This document shows positions 35,368 through 43,844 of a stretch of DNA of 64,000 nt, piece after piece (the stretch's first letter is position 1; each line of letters starts with the position of its first letter). Under the pieces are notes generated by a model, which ran no database searches, was not told the origin of the DNA, and was given only the letters and a program-made list of their open reading frames with translations. Location of the stretch: contig JAEWKA010000002.1 of the NCBI GenBank assembly GCA_023386265.1, positions 372,001 through 436,000 on the forward strand, written 5' to 3'. A program made the translations under genes and the position numbers. This DNA comes from Bacillota bacterium. Its GTDB lineage: Bacteria > Bacillota > Clostridia > Oscillospirales > Oscillospiraceae.

Positions 35368-35436
35368 CTGATGCACAGATTCTCAGCCTTACATGGACAA
35401 TAATTTGCAAACATTATTTTTTTCACGGAGGTCAAT

Positions 35437-35787
35437 ATGCACGAGCTTAGCATTCTAGTCGAGACCGTCAGGATTGTTGAGGAACTGGCCGAACAACAGA
35501 ACATCGAAAAGGTCGGAGCCATAGTTCTGCAGATTGGCGAGCTGTCCTCCGTCGTGCCTCAATTCATGGAAGAGTATTTTCCGTTAGTCGTTGAAAATAA
35601 ACCGATTTTCAAGGACACGAAGCTCGAAATCGAAATGCTTCCCGGCATGGCAAAATGCCAGAAGTGCGGAGATGTGTTCAACGTGGTCAAAAATGAGGGC
35701 TATTGCCCTAAGTGCCGCAGCTTTGACAAGGATCTTCTATGCGGTCAGGAATTTTTAATCAAGGAGATTGTCGTTCCAAACTCCTGA
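35437..35787 (+). CDS. hypA: Hydrogenase/urease nickel metallochaperone HypA
   Basis: 116 residues, normal length. The N-terminal MHE nickel-binding motif (His2) is intact, and a zinc site is formed by CQKCG (about 73) and CPKC (about 89). A GELSSV segment matches the family. It delivers Ni to [NiFe]-hydrogenase or urease. No other hyp gene or nickel enzyme is in the window. CGGAGG lies 6 bp before ATG 35437. It may share a transcript with the large flavoprotein upstream. Confidence 0.93.
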   Translation: MHELSILVETVRIVEELAEQQNIEKVGAIVLQIGELSSVVPQFMEEYFPLVVENKPIFKDTKLEIEMLPGMAKCQKCGDVFNVVKNEGYCPKCRSFDKDLLCGQEFLIKEIVVPNS

Positions 35788-35816
35788 TTTCCATCATCTT
35801 AGAGATTAAATGAAAG

Positions 35817-35851
35817 AACCGTTCCGATTGCCTAAGGCTTTCGGAACGGTT
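35817..35851. terminator. Bidirectional terminator between hypA and the MerR-family gene
   Basis: AACCGTTCCGA (35817-35827) pairs with TCGGAACGGTT (35841-35851) between convergent genes, with short T-runs. Confidence 0.75.
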
Positions 35852-35862
35852 TCTGTTATAGA

Positions 35863-36249
35863 TTAGTTTTCCGTTTTTGTCAGTTTTTTCTCACAGGGGA
35901 CGCCAGCCTTTTCGTAGCTTTCAATTTTAAAATTGAGCCGTTCCAGCGTTTCCCGCATGTCCTCCATTTTTTGGAGCAGAGATACCCGCTGCTCAATCAA
36001 AAGCTGCTTGCGCTTGTCGATTGTCGCGTCGCCCTGCTGGAAAAGCGTGACGTATTCAATCAGCACTTCAATCGGCAGTCCGGCGCTGCGCATACACTTG
36101 ATAAACTCAATCCATCGGCAGTCTTCCTCGGTATAGTCTCGGATACCGCTCTGGCTACGATGTATATTTGGAAGAAGTCCGACACGCTCATAGTAACGAA
36201 GAGTATCCGGCGAAAGGTCATACTTTTTGCTGACTTCCGCAATCATCAT
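35863..36249 (-). CDS. MerR family regulator, AdhR/NmlR-like
   Basis: 128 residues. MerR winged HTH at residues 3-70 (IAEVSKKYDLSPDTLRYYERVGLLP, RDYTEEDCRWIEFIKCMRSAGLPIE), then the dimerisation coiled coil (about 80-118). With ATG 36249 as residue 1, a cysteine falls at position 52 in EFIKCMR, matching the reactive Cys of AdhR/NmlR-type aldehyde and electrophile sensors. It is the last gene of a minus-strand cluster (ECF-S, DUF1893, aldo/keto reductase, flavodoxin-like, merR) whose promoter has the operator layout recognised by this family. ATG 36249 (GGAGG 9 bp upstream) is chosen over the start at 36294. Confidence 0.88.
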   Translation of the reverse strand: MMIAEVSKKYDLSPDTLRYYERVGLLPNIHRSQSGIRDYTEEDCRWIEFIKCMRSAGLPIEVLIEYVTLFQQGDATIDKRKQLLIEQRVSLLQKMEDMRETLERLNFKIESYEKAGVPCEKKLTKTEN

Positions 36250-36286
36250 CTGACTTTGCCTCCGATTTCTGTATTTTGGCTCTTTA

Positions 36287-36919
36287 TCAATCAATGAAGT
36301 TTGTATAAGTGGTTTTTTCCCTTATCGGGAGCGGCACTCCGGCCTTCATACCGGCATCCTTGCATTTTAGGAACCACGCCATATTTTTTCCTAAGATACG
36401 CATGGTCTGCAGTCCTTCCAAATCCTTTTGAACATCTTCCGGTACAGCGCCGTGAACCATGTTCCAGTAACGGGAGGAAATGACCGGCATCTCGGAAATG
36501 GTAAAATATTTATTCAGTTGATCGAAGGTAGCTGTTGTTCCGGCTCTTCTGGCGGAGATAACGGCTGCCGCTGGTTTCAGGTAAAAAGACTGTCTGCCGG
36601 ACGATAAATCCGTATAAAACGCCCTATCCATAAAAGAAGTTATAGCTCCGCCTGCCGCCGCAAAATGCACGGGAGAGCCGAAAACAAACCCATCGGCATC
36701 CTTCGCAAGCTCGAGAAAATCGTTAACGCAGTCAGGGAAAGCGCAGCGTCCGTTCTTGGCGCAGCTATGGCAGGCGGTGCAGCCTGCAAGGGGCGATTTC
36801 CCTATCTGGAAGATTTCTGTTTCAATACCTTCCGCATTCAGAGCCTTTGCAACCTCTTCAAGTGCGGCATATGTGCACCCTTCAGCGTGGGGACTTCCAT
36901 TTACTAATAATACTTTCAT
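36287..36919 (-). CDS. Flavodoxin-like NADPH-dependent FMN reductase
   Basis: 210 residues. FMN-binding loop VNGSPHAEGCTYAAL (about 6-20), then a Cys-rich insertion GCTACHSCAKNGRCAFPDCVND (about 48-68) and FGSPVHFAAAGGAITSFMDRAFY, typical of iron-sulfur-flavoprotein-like or multimeric flavodoxin-fold reductases. It is likely an NAD(P)H:quinone or nitro/electrophile reductase. It is 46 bp after the aldo/keto reductase and 37 bp before merR on the same strand. ATG 36919 with GAAGGGA is preferred over GTG 36928. Confidence 0.87.
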   Translation of the reverse strand: MKVLLVNGSPHAEGCTYAALEEVAKALNAEGIETEIFQIGKSPLAGCTACHSCAKNGRCAFPDCVNDFLELAKDADGFVFGSPVHFAAAGGAITSFMDRAFYTDLSSGRQSFYLKPAAAVISARRAGTTATFDQLNKYFTISEMPVISSRYWNMVHGAVPEDVQKDLEGLQTMRILGKNMAWFLKCKDAGMKAGVPLPIREKTTYTNFID

Positions 36920-36965
36920 TTTTGCCACTTCCCTTCAATATTTTATTATTCGGAAAAAGAAGCTT

Positions 36966-38078
36966 TCATTCGAACGTTTTCGAAACGTCCTTAAGAAACT
37001 TAGTAATTTCGATGTGCTGAGGGCAACTGCTCTCGCACTGCTTACAATCGATGCAGTCAGAGGCCTTGCCGTAAGTTTTAGTATAGTTGTCATAGTAGGT
37101 GCTTTGGATGGAAAAGCCGGAGTTGAGTGACTGCTTATCCGTGTTGTAAAGCGCAAAATATTTCGGGATAGCAATGTTTTGCGGACAACCCTTAACACAG
37201 TACTGGCAAGCCGTGCAAGGAATTAATATCTCCGAATTTATTATGCTGACGGCGCTTTCGATTATTTCATGCTCCTCATTTGTCAGGGGCTTGAATTCCT
37301 GCATATATCCTGTGTTGTCAAGAAGCTGCTCCATATCGGACATTCCGCTTAAAACCACCATAACGCCCTCAAGGCTTGCCGCATAGCGTATAGCCCAAGA
37401 CGCAATCGACATGTCGGGGTGGCAGTCCGTAAATAGCTTCTCCGCTTTTTCGGGCACCTTCGCCAAAGTTCCGCCCTTGATAGGCTCCATTACGATGACG
37501 GGTTTTCCGTGCTTTTTTGCAACCTCGTAGCACTTTCTCGACTGGATGCTTTCATTATCCCAGTCAAGATAGTTTATCTGAAGCTGGACAAATTCCATTT
37601 CGGGATGCTCAGTTAGTATCTTATCCAAAAGCTCCGCATTGTCATGGTATGAAAACCCGATTTTTCCTACTTTTCCCTCGTTTTTCATTTGCGAAACGAA
37701 AGCAAAACTATCCAATCTCTCGGCGACCTCGTAATGCTCATAGCCCAGATTGTGGAGGAGATAGTAATCAAAGTAATCAACTCCACATTTTTCGAGCTGC
37801 TCTGCGAAGATGCGCACTTGGTCTTCCTTTTCGTGTAAAAACATCGTCGGAAGCTTGGATGCAAGCGTATAAGAGTCTCTCGGGTGACGCCTCACAAGCG
37901 CTTCCCTTGTGGCATCCTCGCTTGTAAAGTCGTGGTACATATACGCGGTATCAAAATAGGTAAAGCCCTGCTCAATAAATGAATCTACCATCCTGTTTAG
38001 GGTTTCCATATCGATACTGGTCTGATCTTCAGCGTCGTTAAGCGGCAGACGCATAAGTCCGAAACCTAGTTTTTTCAT
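36966..38078 (-). CDS. Aldo/keto reductase with C-terminal [4Fe-4S] domain
   Basis: 370 residues. TIM-barrel AKR (about 1-270: [44 protein letters not shown]) and a ferredoxin-like tail ([14 protein letters not shown] about 285, [14 protein letters not shown] about 343). Probable reduction of reactive aldehydes or ketones, possibly drawing electrons from ferredoxin. Its start overlaps the last base of the DUF1893 stop codon, so the two are coupled. A paralogue with the same architecture lies at 19960-21150, in a different regulatory context. Confidence 0.9.
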   Translation of the reverse strand: MKKLGFGLMRLPLNDAEDQTSIDMETLNRMVDSFIEQGFTYFDTAYMYHDFTSEDATREALVRRHPRDSYTLASKLPTMFLHEKEDQVRIFAEQLEKCGVDYFDYYLLHNLGYEHYEVAERLDSFAFVSQMKNEGKVGKIGFSYHDNAELLDKILTEHPEMEFVQLQINYLDWDNESIQSRKCYEVAKKHGKPVIVMEPIKGGTLAKVPEKAEKLFTDCHPDMSIASWAIRYAASLEGVMVVLSGMSDMEQLLDNTGYMQEFKPLTNEEHEIIESAVSIINSEILIPCTACQYCVKGCPQNIAIPKYFALYNTDKQSLNSGFSIQSTYYDNYTKTYGKASDCIDCKQCESSCPQHIEITKFLKDVSKTFE

Positions 38079-38512
38079 TAAATCCTCCGTTTTTCATTTC
38101 TCAAAATATCAAGAGTGCGATTTATCTCGTCATAAGCCTCTCGTGGGTCATCGACTTCCGCAACGGCATTTTCCATCGGGCATGGTCCGGTACCTGCCCT
38201 GTTAATAATCGATTCTGTTACGGTTTCACAAGAATACTCGACTGCGTGTCTCGTTAAAATCTCTTCCGCCTTTTTGCTCAAAACAGAGGAGAAAACTTCC
38301 GTGACTCCTGCCAGAACAAAGAGCAGGGCCGCCGCTTTTCCGACTATCTTGTCAGCAGCCGAAAAACCGCTCAAATTGACGCCGTCTTTTATAAACCCCA
38401 GCATTGGCGCAATTCCGCCGAGAGTGCTCGTTAGGATTTTGTCGTCTTTTACAAGCACGCAGGTATATTCGCCCGTACTGAAAAGCTCTTTTGCCTTTTC
38501 AATGTCAGACAT
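38078..38512 (-). CDS. DUF1893 family protein
   Basis: 144 residues, soluble. The N-terminal [35 protein letters not shown] and [30 protein letters not shown] are the DUF1893 signature. The C-terminal tail ends with CPMENAV. The family has a cytidine-deaminase-like fold as I recall, but no established function. Start ATG 38512 overlaps the ECF-S gene by 8 bp. An ATG 38536 start would extend further into that gene. Likely co-translated with its neighbours. Confidence 0.82.
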   Translation of the reverse strand: MSDIEKAKELFSTGEYTCVLVKDDKILTSTLGGIAPMLGFIKDGVNLSGFSAADKIVGKAAALLFVLAGVTEVFSSVLSKKAEEILTRHAVEYSCETVTESIINRAGTGPCPMENAVAEVDDPREAYDEINRTLDILRNEKRRI

Positions 38513-39062
38513 GTCCGTTATTCCTGTTTTGCACACGGAAAATTATAAGCGGGATGAGCGCCCACTGAAGTAGGATGCCCGGAAGTCCGGCTGTGACGCT
38601 GGTCCAGATAAGCGAAGTGGGGACTACTGCATTTTTCATTGCATAAACGGAGAGCAAAATAACAACAGCTTTAGTCACATGACCGGCTAACTGCGCGATA
38701 AGGAGCTTTCCGAAAACAGGCATTTTCGCCCTGCAGAGGAGTCCGGCTACAAGTCCGTAGCCCGCAAGCTCCGCAATAAGGTTGGGAAGCATAACGGCTG
38801 AGGGCATACCCGAAATTGTGAAGCTGACTAAGGGGCTCAGGATGCCGGCTATGAGACCGACAATAGGTCCGGCGAGCAGACCCGCAAGCAAAACGGGAAG
38901 CTGCATGGGAAGAAAGGCGGCTCCCGGTGCGGCGCCGAGCCCCGACGCCATTCCGGCAATATGGAATAGCTGGGGAAGGACAACAGCGGAAATCACAGCT
39001 GCCACAGTCAGCAAGGTTTTTGTTCTGACATTCGTTCTGTTAAGCGCAATCGAATTTGTCAT
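38505..39062 (-). CDS. ECF transporter substrate-capture (S) component
   Basis: 185 residues with about six hydrophobic helices. Segments PGAAFLPMQLPVLLAGLLAGPIVGLIAGILSPLVSFTISGMP and LIAELAGYGLVAGLL are typical of ECF S-components for vitamins or small organic compounds. The ligand is unknown. No EcfA/EcfT genes are nearby, so it would use a shared (group II) energising module. First gene after the MerR-type promoter. AAGGAG lies 8 bp before ATG 39062. The leader is too short for a riboswitch. Confidence 0.85.
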   Translation of the reverse strand: MTNSIALNRTNVRTKTLLTVAAVISAVVLPQLFHIAGMASGLGAAPGAAFLPMQLPVLLAGLLAGPIVGLIAGILSPLVSFTISGMPSAVMLPNLIAELAGYGLVAGLLCRAKMPVFGKLLIAQLAGHVTKAVVILLSVYAMKNAVVPTSLIWTSVTAGLPGILLQWALIPLIIFRVQNRNNGHV

Positions 39063-39094
39063 AAAATAATCTCCTTGAGTTTAGTATTAAAAAG

Positions 39095-39125
39095 AGCATA
39101 ACACTTGGAGTTAGCTCCAAGTCAA
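39095..39125 (-). promoter_or_regulatory. MerR-type promoter with 19-bp spacer and dyad operator
   Basis: On the minus strand TTGACT (39125-39120), a 19-bp spacer and TATGCT (39100-39095). The spacer is filled by the inverted repeat ACTTGGAG-CTAA-CTCCAAGT (39122-39103). A 19-bp spacer with a central dyad is the hallmark of MerR-activated promoters, and the half-site CTTGGAG resembles AdhR/NmlR-type operators. It drives the ECF-S-led cluster, which ends with a merR gene. Confidence 0.8.
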
Positions 39126-39159
39126 GAGTTTTTTAGCGATTTCAGATACAAAGTGCTTA

Positions 39160-40119
39160 TTATTGGAAAAGATGTAGCCAGTCGCCATAGCCCTCTTTCT
39201 CCATCAGGTTTTTGGGGATAAATTTTAGTGAAGCGCTGTTTATGCAGTAACGAAGGCCGCCCTTTTCACGGGGACCGTCTTCGAAAACATGCCCGAGATG
39301 AGAGTTCCCTTTCTTACTGCGAACCTCGGCTCTATGCATACCGTGGGTTTTGTCGGTATGCTCGTCGAGAAGCTCGCGCTCTATGGGCTTCGAGAAGCTG
39401 GGCCAGCCGCAGCCGGATTCAAATTTATCCACAGATATGAAAAGCGGCTCTCCGGTTGTAACATCAACATAAATCCCGTCCTCAATCTTGTCGAAATATT
39501 CGTTTGCAAACGGACGCTCTGTAGCGGCGTTTTGAGTTACTTCATATTGAAGAGGGGTGAGAAGCTTTTTCAAGGCGGCTTCGTCGGGCTTCGTAAAGCG
39601 AGAAGCAGGTCTCGCGTTCTTGGCAAGCTCAAAAAGTTCGGGGTCGATGTGACAGTAGCCTCCCGGGTTTTTATTCAAATAGGCTTGATGGTATTCCTCC
39701 GCGGGGAAGAAGTTTATAAGCTTCGCCACTTCGATTGCCACAGGTTTTCCTAGTCTGTTTTCAAGTTCTGCAACGGATTTGTTGATAACAGGCAGGTCCG
39801 CTTCGTCTGTATAATAAATGCCAGTGCGGTATTGTGTGCCCCTGTCGTTGCCCTGACGGTTAATGCTTGTCGGGTCAATTGTTTTGTAATAGAGTTCGAG
39901 AATAAATTCAAGTGGTGCGAGCGTGTTGTCATATAAGACACGCACGGTTTCCGCGTGACCCGTACCGCGCTTGCACACATCCTCATAGGTCGGGTTTTCA
40001 GTGTTTCCGTTTGCGAAGCCGACCTGTGTTTCTTTAACGCCGCCTATATGCCTTAGAAAGTGCTCGGTTCCCCAATAGCACCCTCCTGCAAGATATATCT
40101 CGGAATACTTTTCCTTCAT
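39160..40119 (-). CDS. msrAB: Bifunctional peptide-methionine sulfoxide reductase MsrA/MsrB
   Basis: 319 residues. MsrA domain (about 1-165) with the catalytic Cys in [12 protein letters not shown] (GCYW instead of the usual GCFW), then TGHAETV and [10 protein letters not shown]. MsrB domain (about 195-315) with [24 protein letters not shown] and the catalytic Cys in [11 protein letters not shown]. The zinc CxxC pairs of some MsrB enzymes are absent. It repairs S- and R-methionine sulfoxide. ATG 40119 has AAGGAGG 8 bp upstream, better than the upstream in-frame start. Confidence 0.93.
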   Translation of the reverse strand: MKEKYSEIYLAGGCYWGTEHFLRHIGGVKETQVGFANGNTENPTYEDVCKRGTGHAETVRVLYDNTLAPLEFILELYYKTIDPTSINRQGNDRGTQYRTGIYYTDEADLPVINKSVAELENRLGKPVAIEVAKLINFFPAEEYHQAYLNKNPGGYCHIDPELFELAKNARPASRFTKPDEAALKKLLTPLQYEVTQNAATERPFANEYFDKIEDGIYVDVTTGEPLFISVDKFESGCGWPSFSKPIERELLDEHTDKTHGMHRAEVRSKKGNSHLGHVFEDGPREKGGLRYCINSASLKFIPKNLMEKEGYGDWLHLFQ

Positions 40120-40215
40120 AGAGTGTATCCTCCTTAACTTGAGAATTGTTGGGTATTTCATATCAATATTATAATACTTTTTCGGACGATACTAAACAAG
40201 TTTTATTATAAACAA

Positions 40216-40255
40216 CTGATGTGCCAGTCGGGAAAAATCCCGACTGGCACATCAG
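40216..40255 (-). terminator. Hairpin terminator of the glycerol-operon end
   Basis: Perfect 18-bp arms (40216-40233 and 40238-40255) with loop of four. It follows the KTSC gene stop by 10 bases on the minus strand. Confidence 0.82.
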
Positions 40256-40265
40256 CTAAACATTG

Positions 40266-40505
40266 CTACCAGACTCGTCTGTTTTTGTAGGCGTATCTAA
40301 TTTTTTCATCGAAGTAGACATCGGGCGACGGGGCTTTGAGCAGTTCGTCAAAAACATTTTTCGGCACCTCGTTATAAACATGTACGGGACCTCTCGTGAA
40401 TTCTATTGCCAGAACCTTCGATTCATCATCATATCCAACGGTTGAAAGTGTTTTACCTTCAACAAAGTCCATGTTTATTACTTTTCCGTCGATGCTTTTC
40501 TTCAT
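40266..40505 (-). CDS. KTSC domain protein
   Basis: 79 residues, close to a complete KTSC domain: STVGYDDESKVLAIEFTRGPVHVYNEVPKNVFDELLKAPSPDVYFDEKIRYAY. These small proteins are named after a domain also found attached to lysyl-tRNA synthetase-like contexts. Their role is unclear, with RNA binding suggested. GGAGG precedes ATG 40505. It is 40 bp after glpK on the same strand and may be co-transcribed. Confidence 0.85.
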   Translation of the reverse strand: MKKSIDGKVINMDFVEGKTLSTVGYDDESKVLAIEFTRGPVHVYNEVPKNVFDELLKAPSPDVYFDEKIRYAYKNRRVW

Positions 40506-40545
40506 TACTTTTCCTCCGATAATATGCGTTTAGTATTTTGTGTTT

Positions 40546-42048
40546 TTAGTGTTCAATCCAGTCCTTAGAGCGTTCCACCGCACGCTTCCAGTTGCGGTAA
40601 AGCTCGTCTTTGCGGGATTTGTCCATTTGTGGTTCGAAAAGCCTCTCTGTCTTGCGGTAACTGCGGATTTCATCCGTGTTTTTCCAGAAGCCGACCGCGA
40701 GTCCGGCAAGGTAAGCAGCGCCCAGTGCGGTGGTTTCAACGTTCTTAGGTCTGTTGACTTCCATGCCGAGTATGTCTGCCTGGAACTGCATCATTAAATC
40801 GCTGACGCAAGCGCCGCCGTCAACTCGCAGACTATTGCAGGGGAGCGATGCGTCGCCACGCGCTGCTTCAATCAGGTCTCTGACCTGGAACGCGATGCCC
40901 TCGAGTACGGCACGAGCAATATGCTCCTTGCCTGCTGCTGCAGTCAGCCCGACGAGGGTTCCGCGCGCATACATATCCCAATAAGGCGCGCCGAGACCGG
41001 TGAACGCGGGAACAAAATACACGCCATCGGAGTCCTGCACTTTTTCGGCGAGCAAGTCACACTCATGCGGAGCTTTGATGAGCCCGAGTCCGTCACGAAG
41101 CCAGTTTATCACGCTGCCTGCGTTAAAAACACTGCCTTCAAGGGCGTATTCGACCTTGCCGCCATAGCCCCAGGCCACGGATGAAACAAGATTGCAATGT
41201 GAACGGATGGGCTTGCTGCCGGTGTTCATAAGGAAGAAGCATCCCGTGCCGTATGTATTTTTCATCATGCCGGCATCGAAGCAGCCCTGACCGAACAGGG
41301 CGCTGGTCTGGTCGCCCACAGCGCCGGATATTGGTACACCCTTGAGCTTTTCAAGACCGGGTATTCCGCCCGCGACCGTACCGTAGACGAAGCTCGAGGG
41401 CATAGGCTCCGGCAGCATGGCTAGAGGTATCCCGAGCTTATCGCAAAGCTCCTTGTCCCATTCAAGAGTATGAATATTAAAAAGCATTGTGCGTGAAGCG
41501 TTGGAATAGTCAGTGACATGGGCGGCGCCTTTTGTGAGGTTCCAGATAAGCCAGCTGTCCACGTTTCCGAACTTGAGCTCTCCGTTTTCGGCTCTCTCCC
41601 GAGCGCCGGGCACGTTGTCGAGTATCCATTTGATCTTTGTGCCGGAAAAATATGCGTCGATTAAAAGCCCGGTTTTGTCCCGAACAGTCTCGTCGAGCCC
41701 ACAAGCCTTTAAATCGTCGCAAATTGCCGCGGTACGCCTGCACTGCCATACGATGGCGTTCGAAATTGCCTTGCCCGTTTTTGCGTCCCAGACTATGGTT
41801 GTTTCGCGCTGGTTTGTGATACCGACTGCCGCAATGTCCTTCGCCGTGAGGCCGCTTGTTTCAAGGGCTTCAGACGCCGCGCGGCATTGACTACGAAATA
41901 GCTCCATCGGATCCTGCTCCACCCAGCCCGGCTGTGGAAATGTTCTCGGATATTCATTCTGGGCCTTTGCCAAAATGTTGCCCGCAACGTCAAACAAGAT
42001 AGCGCGGGAGCTCGTCGTACCCTGATCGAGAGCCAAAACTGCCTTCAT
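40546..42048 (-). CDS. glpK: Glycerol kinase
   Basis: 500 residues, typical length. Phosphate loop DQGTTSSRAILFD at the N-terminus, WVEQDP, NQRETTIVWD, GNVDSWLIWNLT, ISGAVGDQTSALFGQGCF, KNTYGTGCF and RVDGGACVSDLMMQFQADIL are all present. It phosphorylates glycerol to sn-glycerol-3-phosphate. It is the last core gene of an operon with two FAD oxidoreductases and a DUF1667 protein, which take the product to dihydroxyacetone phosphate. Start ATG 42048, not the adjoining TTG 42051. Confidence 0.96.
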   Translation of the reverse strand: MKAVLALDQGTTSSRAILFDVAGNILAKAQNEYPRTFPQPGWVEQDPMELFRSQCRAASEALETSGLTAKDIAAVGITNQRETTIVWDAKTGKAISNAIVWQCRRTAAICDDLKACGLDETVRDKTGLLIDAYFSGTKIKWILDNVPGARERAENGELKFGNVDSWLIWNLTKGAAHVTDYSNASRTMLFNIHTLEWDKELCDKLGIPLAMLPEPMPSSFVYGTVAGGIPGLEKLKGVPISGAVGDQTSALFGQGCFDAGMMKNTYGTGCFFLMNTGSKPIRSHCNLVSSVAWGYGGKVEYALEGSVFNAGSVINWLRDGLGLIKAPHECDLLAEKVQDSDGVYFVPAFTGLGAPYWDMYARGTLVGLTAAAGKEHIARAVLEGIAFQVRDLIEAARGDASLPCNSLRVDGGACVSDLMMQFQADILGMEVNRPKNVETTALGAAYLAGLAVGFWKNTDEIRSYRKTERLFEPQMDKSRKDELYRNWKRAVERSKDWIEH

Positions 42049-42172
42049 CAAAGTTCACTACCTTTTCTCAAATTTACCTGCGGCAGATGAAGCCGATACT
42101 TCACTGCCGTCTATTTTATTGTTTATTTACGCAAATTTCAACACAGTTAGAAAATTTCTTTCATAGAAATTT

Positions 42173-42550
42173 TCATATACTGGCGCCGACATTAACCGTT
42201 CTAGTCGCAATGATGTCGATTCCCGTTCCCGCAATGTTCTTGACGACGGCTTCGCCCGACTGAACGGGTGCATTGAGCCGCATTTTGCGAACCTGCGCCA
42301 TCGCTTCAAATATTTTGTCCTTTGGAATATCGTGCGCGGTCTTGACCGGAACCATACGAAGCTCGCCGCCATCGACCGGAATTGTGGACGTAAGCGTGCG
42401 CTCGGGATGAGTTAGCTCCTTTTCGGCATATTCCTTGCCGCGCGGGCAGCTGTTGCCGGAAACTTCGCCTATCGCGCCGTCCTCAAGCTCGACAGAAACG
42501 AGACAGCCCATCGGACAGCCGATACAGGTGAGTTCTTTTTTCTCTTTCAA
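42173..42550 (-). CDS. DUF1667 Fe-S protein of the glycerol-3-phosphate dehydrogenase operon
   Basis: 125 residues from TTG 42550, which has AAGGAGG 8 bp upstream. ATG 42571, overlapping the previous stop as ATGA, is an alternative. The N-terminal CIGCPMGC then NSCPRGKEYAEKEL gives four cysteines, the DUF1667 pattern, likely an iron-sulfur or metal site. The rest is a compact domain with ERTLTSTIPVDGG and RMVPVKTAHDIPK. The family always accompanies glpA/glpB-like dehydrogenase pairs and is thought to be a third, electron-transferring subunit. Confidence 0.87.
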   Translation of the reverse strand: MKEKKELTCIGCPMGCLVSVELEDGAIGEVSGNSCPRGKEYAEKELTHPERTLTSTIPVDGGELRMVPVKTAHDIPKDKIFEAMAQVRKMRLNAPVQSGEAVVKNIAGTGIDIIATRTVNVGASI

Positions 42551-42567
42551 TGAAATAACCTCCTTCT

Positions 42568-43824
42568 TCATTCGGCTTCCACTCGGACGTTTATTTCCTT
42601 GCAATCGGGGTATTTCTTGAAGTGCTCGGGCCGCAGCAGCACCTTTTCCATCTCCCCGGGAGTGAGGATGCGCTTTTTTAGATGCGTCTCGCGCTGCCCG
42701 TCAAAATAAACCGAGACAAAAGAGTCCTTATATACTTCGCCTACGCGGAAGCGCACTTCCAGCGGCTGGTTTACATGGGACGGGGAAACGTAAGAGGGGA
42801 CGGTGTAGCGCACTCCGCCGGAGGTTTTGATCGGGATTTCTCTACCGGAGCTCTCGCCCTTCAGAAAATTAGCGGCAGTCTCGCCCGCAAGATAGCTCTC
42901 GGCGGAGACGTTGTCGACCAGATCGTGCACGTGCAAAACATTTCCGCAGGCAAAAACGCCGGGGACGCTGGTTTGAAGACTCTCATTCACTACAGCGCCG
43001 CCGGTGACGGGGGAGAGTTCAACTCCACAGATGCGAGAAAGCTCGTTTTCGGGCAGGAGCCCAACCGATAGAAGCAACGTGTCGCAGCTTATCACCTGTT
43101 CTGTACCCGCAATAGGGCGGCGATTTTCATCCACCTTGGATATGGTCACGCTCTCAAGGCGTTTTTTGCCGCTTATTTTTGTGATGGTGTGCGAGAGAAG
43201 AAGAGGAATGCCGTAGTCGTCGAGGCACTGAACGATATTTCGTTTGAGTCCGGTGGAATAGGGCATCAGCTCAACTACAGCCTTGACTTTTGCTCCCTCA
43301 AGCGTCATACGGCGCGCCATAATGAGTCCGATATCGCCCGAGCCGAGGATTACGACCTTTTTTCCGGGCATATAGCCGTCGATGTTGACGAGACGCTGTG
43401 CTGTTCCGGCCGTGAAAATTCCCGAACAGCGGCTCCCCGGAATGTTCAGCGCGCCGCGGGGACGCTCCCTGCAGCCCATAGCGAGTATGACCGCGCCCGC
43501 GCGTATTTCGAGTATACCGTCTTCGGGGTTCACCGCGGTAATGAGCTTTTCACGGGTTATATCAAGGACCATCGTATTAAGTTTAATTTCAATGCCGAGA
43601 TCATGCGCCTGTTCGATAAATCTTTCGGCGTATTCCGGGCCTGTGAGCTCTTCTTTAAAGGTGTGCAGACCGAAGCCGTTGTGTATGCACTGGTTGAGGA
43701 TACCGCCGGGAGCGTCGTCGCGCTCGAGTATGAGTATATCAGAAACGCCCTTCTCATGAGCGCGGACTGCCGCGGCAAGACCTGCGGGCCCCGCGCCGAT
43801 TATCACAAGCTCTTTATTAAGCAT
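42568..43824 (-). CDS. NAD(P)/FAD-dependent oxidoreductase, second subunit of G3P dehydrogenase
   Basis: 418 residues. FAD motif IIGAGPAGLAAAVRAHEKG at the N-terminus, second dinucleotide motif VVILGSGDIGLIMARRM (about 155), and GVFACGNVLHVHDLVDNVSAES near 285-300, the FAD-binding GD-type segment. It resembles the pyridine-nucleotide-disulphide-oxidoreductase-like partner found with GlpA-like dehydrogenases. It probably passes electrons from glycerol-3-phosphate oxidation to NAD(P) or ferredoxin. ATG 43824 with GAGG 8 bp upstream is preferred over 43848. Confidence 0.88.
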   Translation of the reverse strand: MLNKELVIIGAGPAGLAAAVRAHEKGVSDILILERDDAPGGILNQCIHNGFGLHTFKEELTGPEYAERFIEQAHDLGIEIKLNTMVLDITREKLITAVNPEDGILEIRAGAVILAMGCRERPRGALNIPGSRCSGIFTAGTAQRLVNIDGYMPGKKVVILGSGDIGLIMARRMTLEGAKVKAVVELMPYSTGLKRNIVQCLDDYGIPLLLSHTITKISGKKRLESVTISKVDENRRPIAGTEQVISCDTLLLSVGLLPENELSRICGVELSPVTGGAVVNESLQTSVPGVFACGNVLHVHDLVDNVSAESYLAGETAANFLKGESSGREIPIKTSGGVRYTVPSYVSPSHVNQPLEVRFRVGEVYKDSFVSVYFDGQRETHLKKRILTPGEMEKVLLRPEHFKKYPDCKEINVRVEAE

Positions 43825-43844
43825 AAAATAATCCTCTTTCTCTT

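Noticed and set aside
38505..39200. Vitamin riboswitch upstream of the ECF S-component
   Set aside because: Only about 30 bases separate the MerR-type -10 from the start codon, too short for a riboswitch aptamer.
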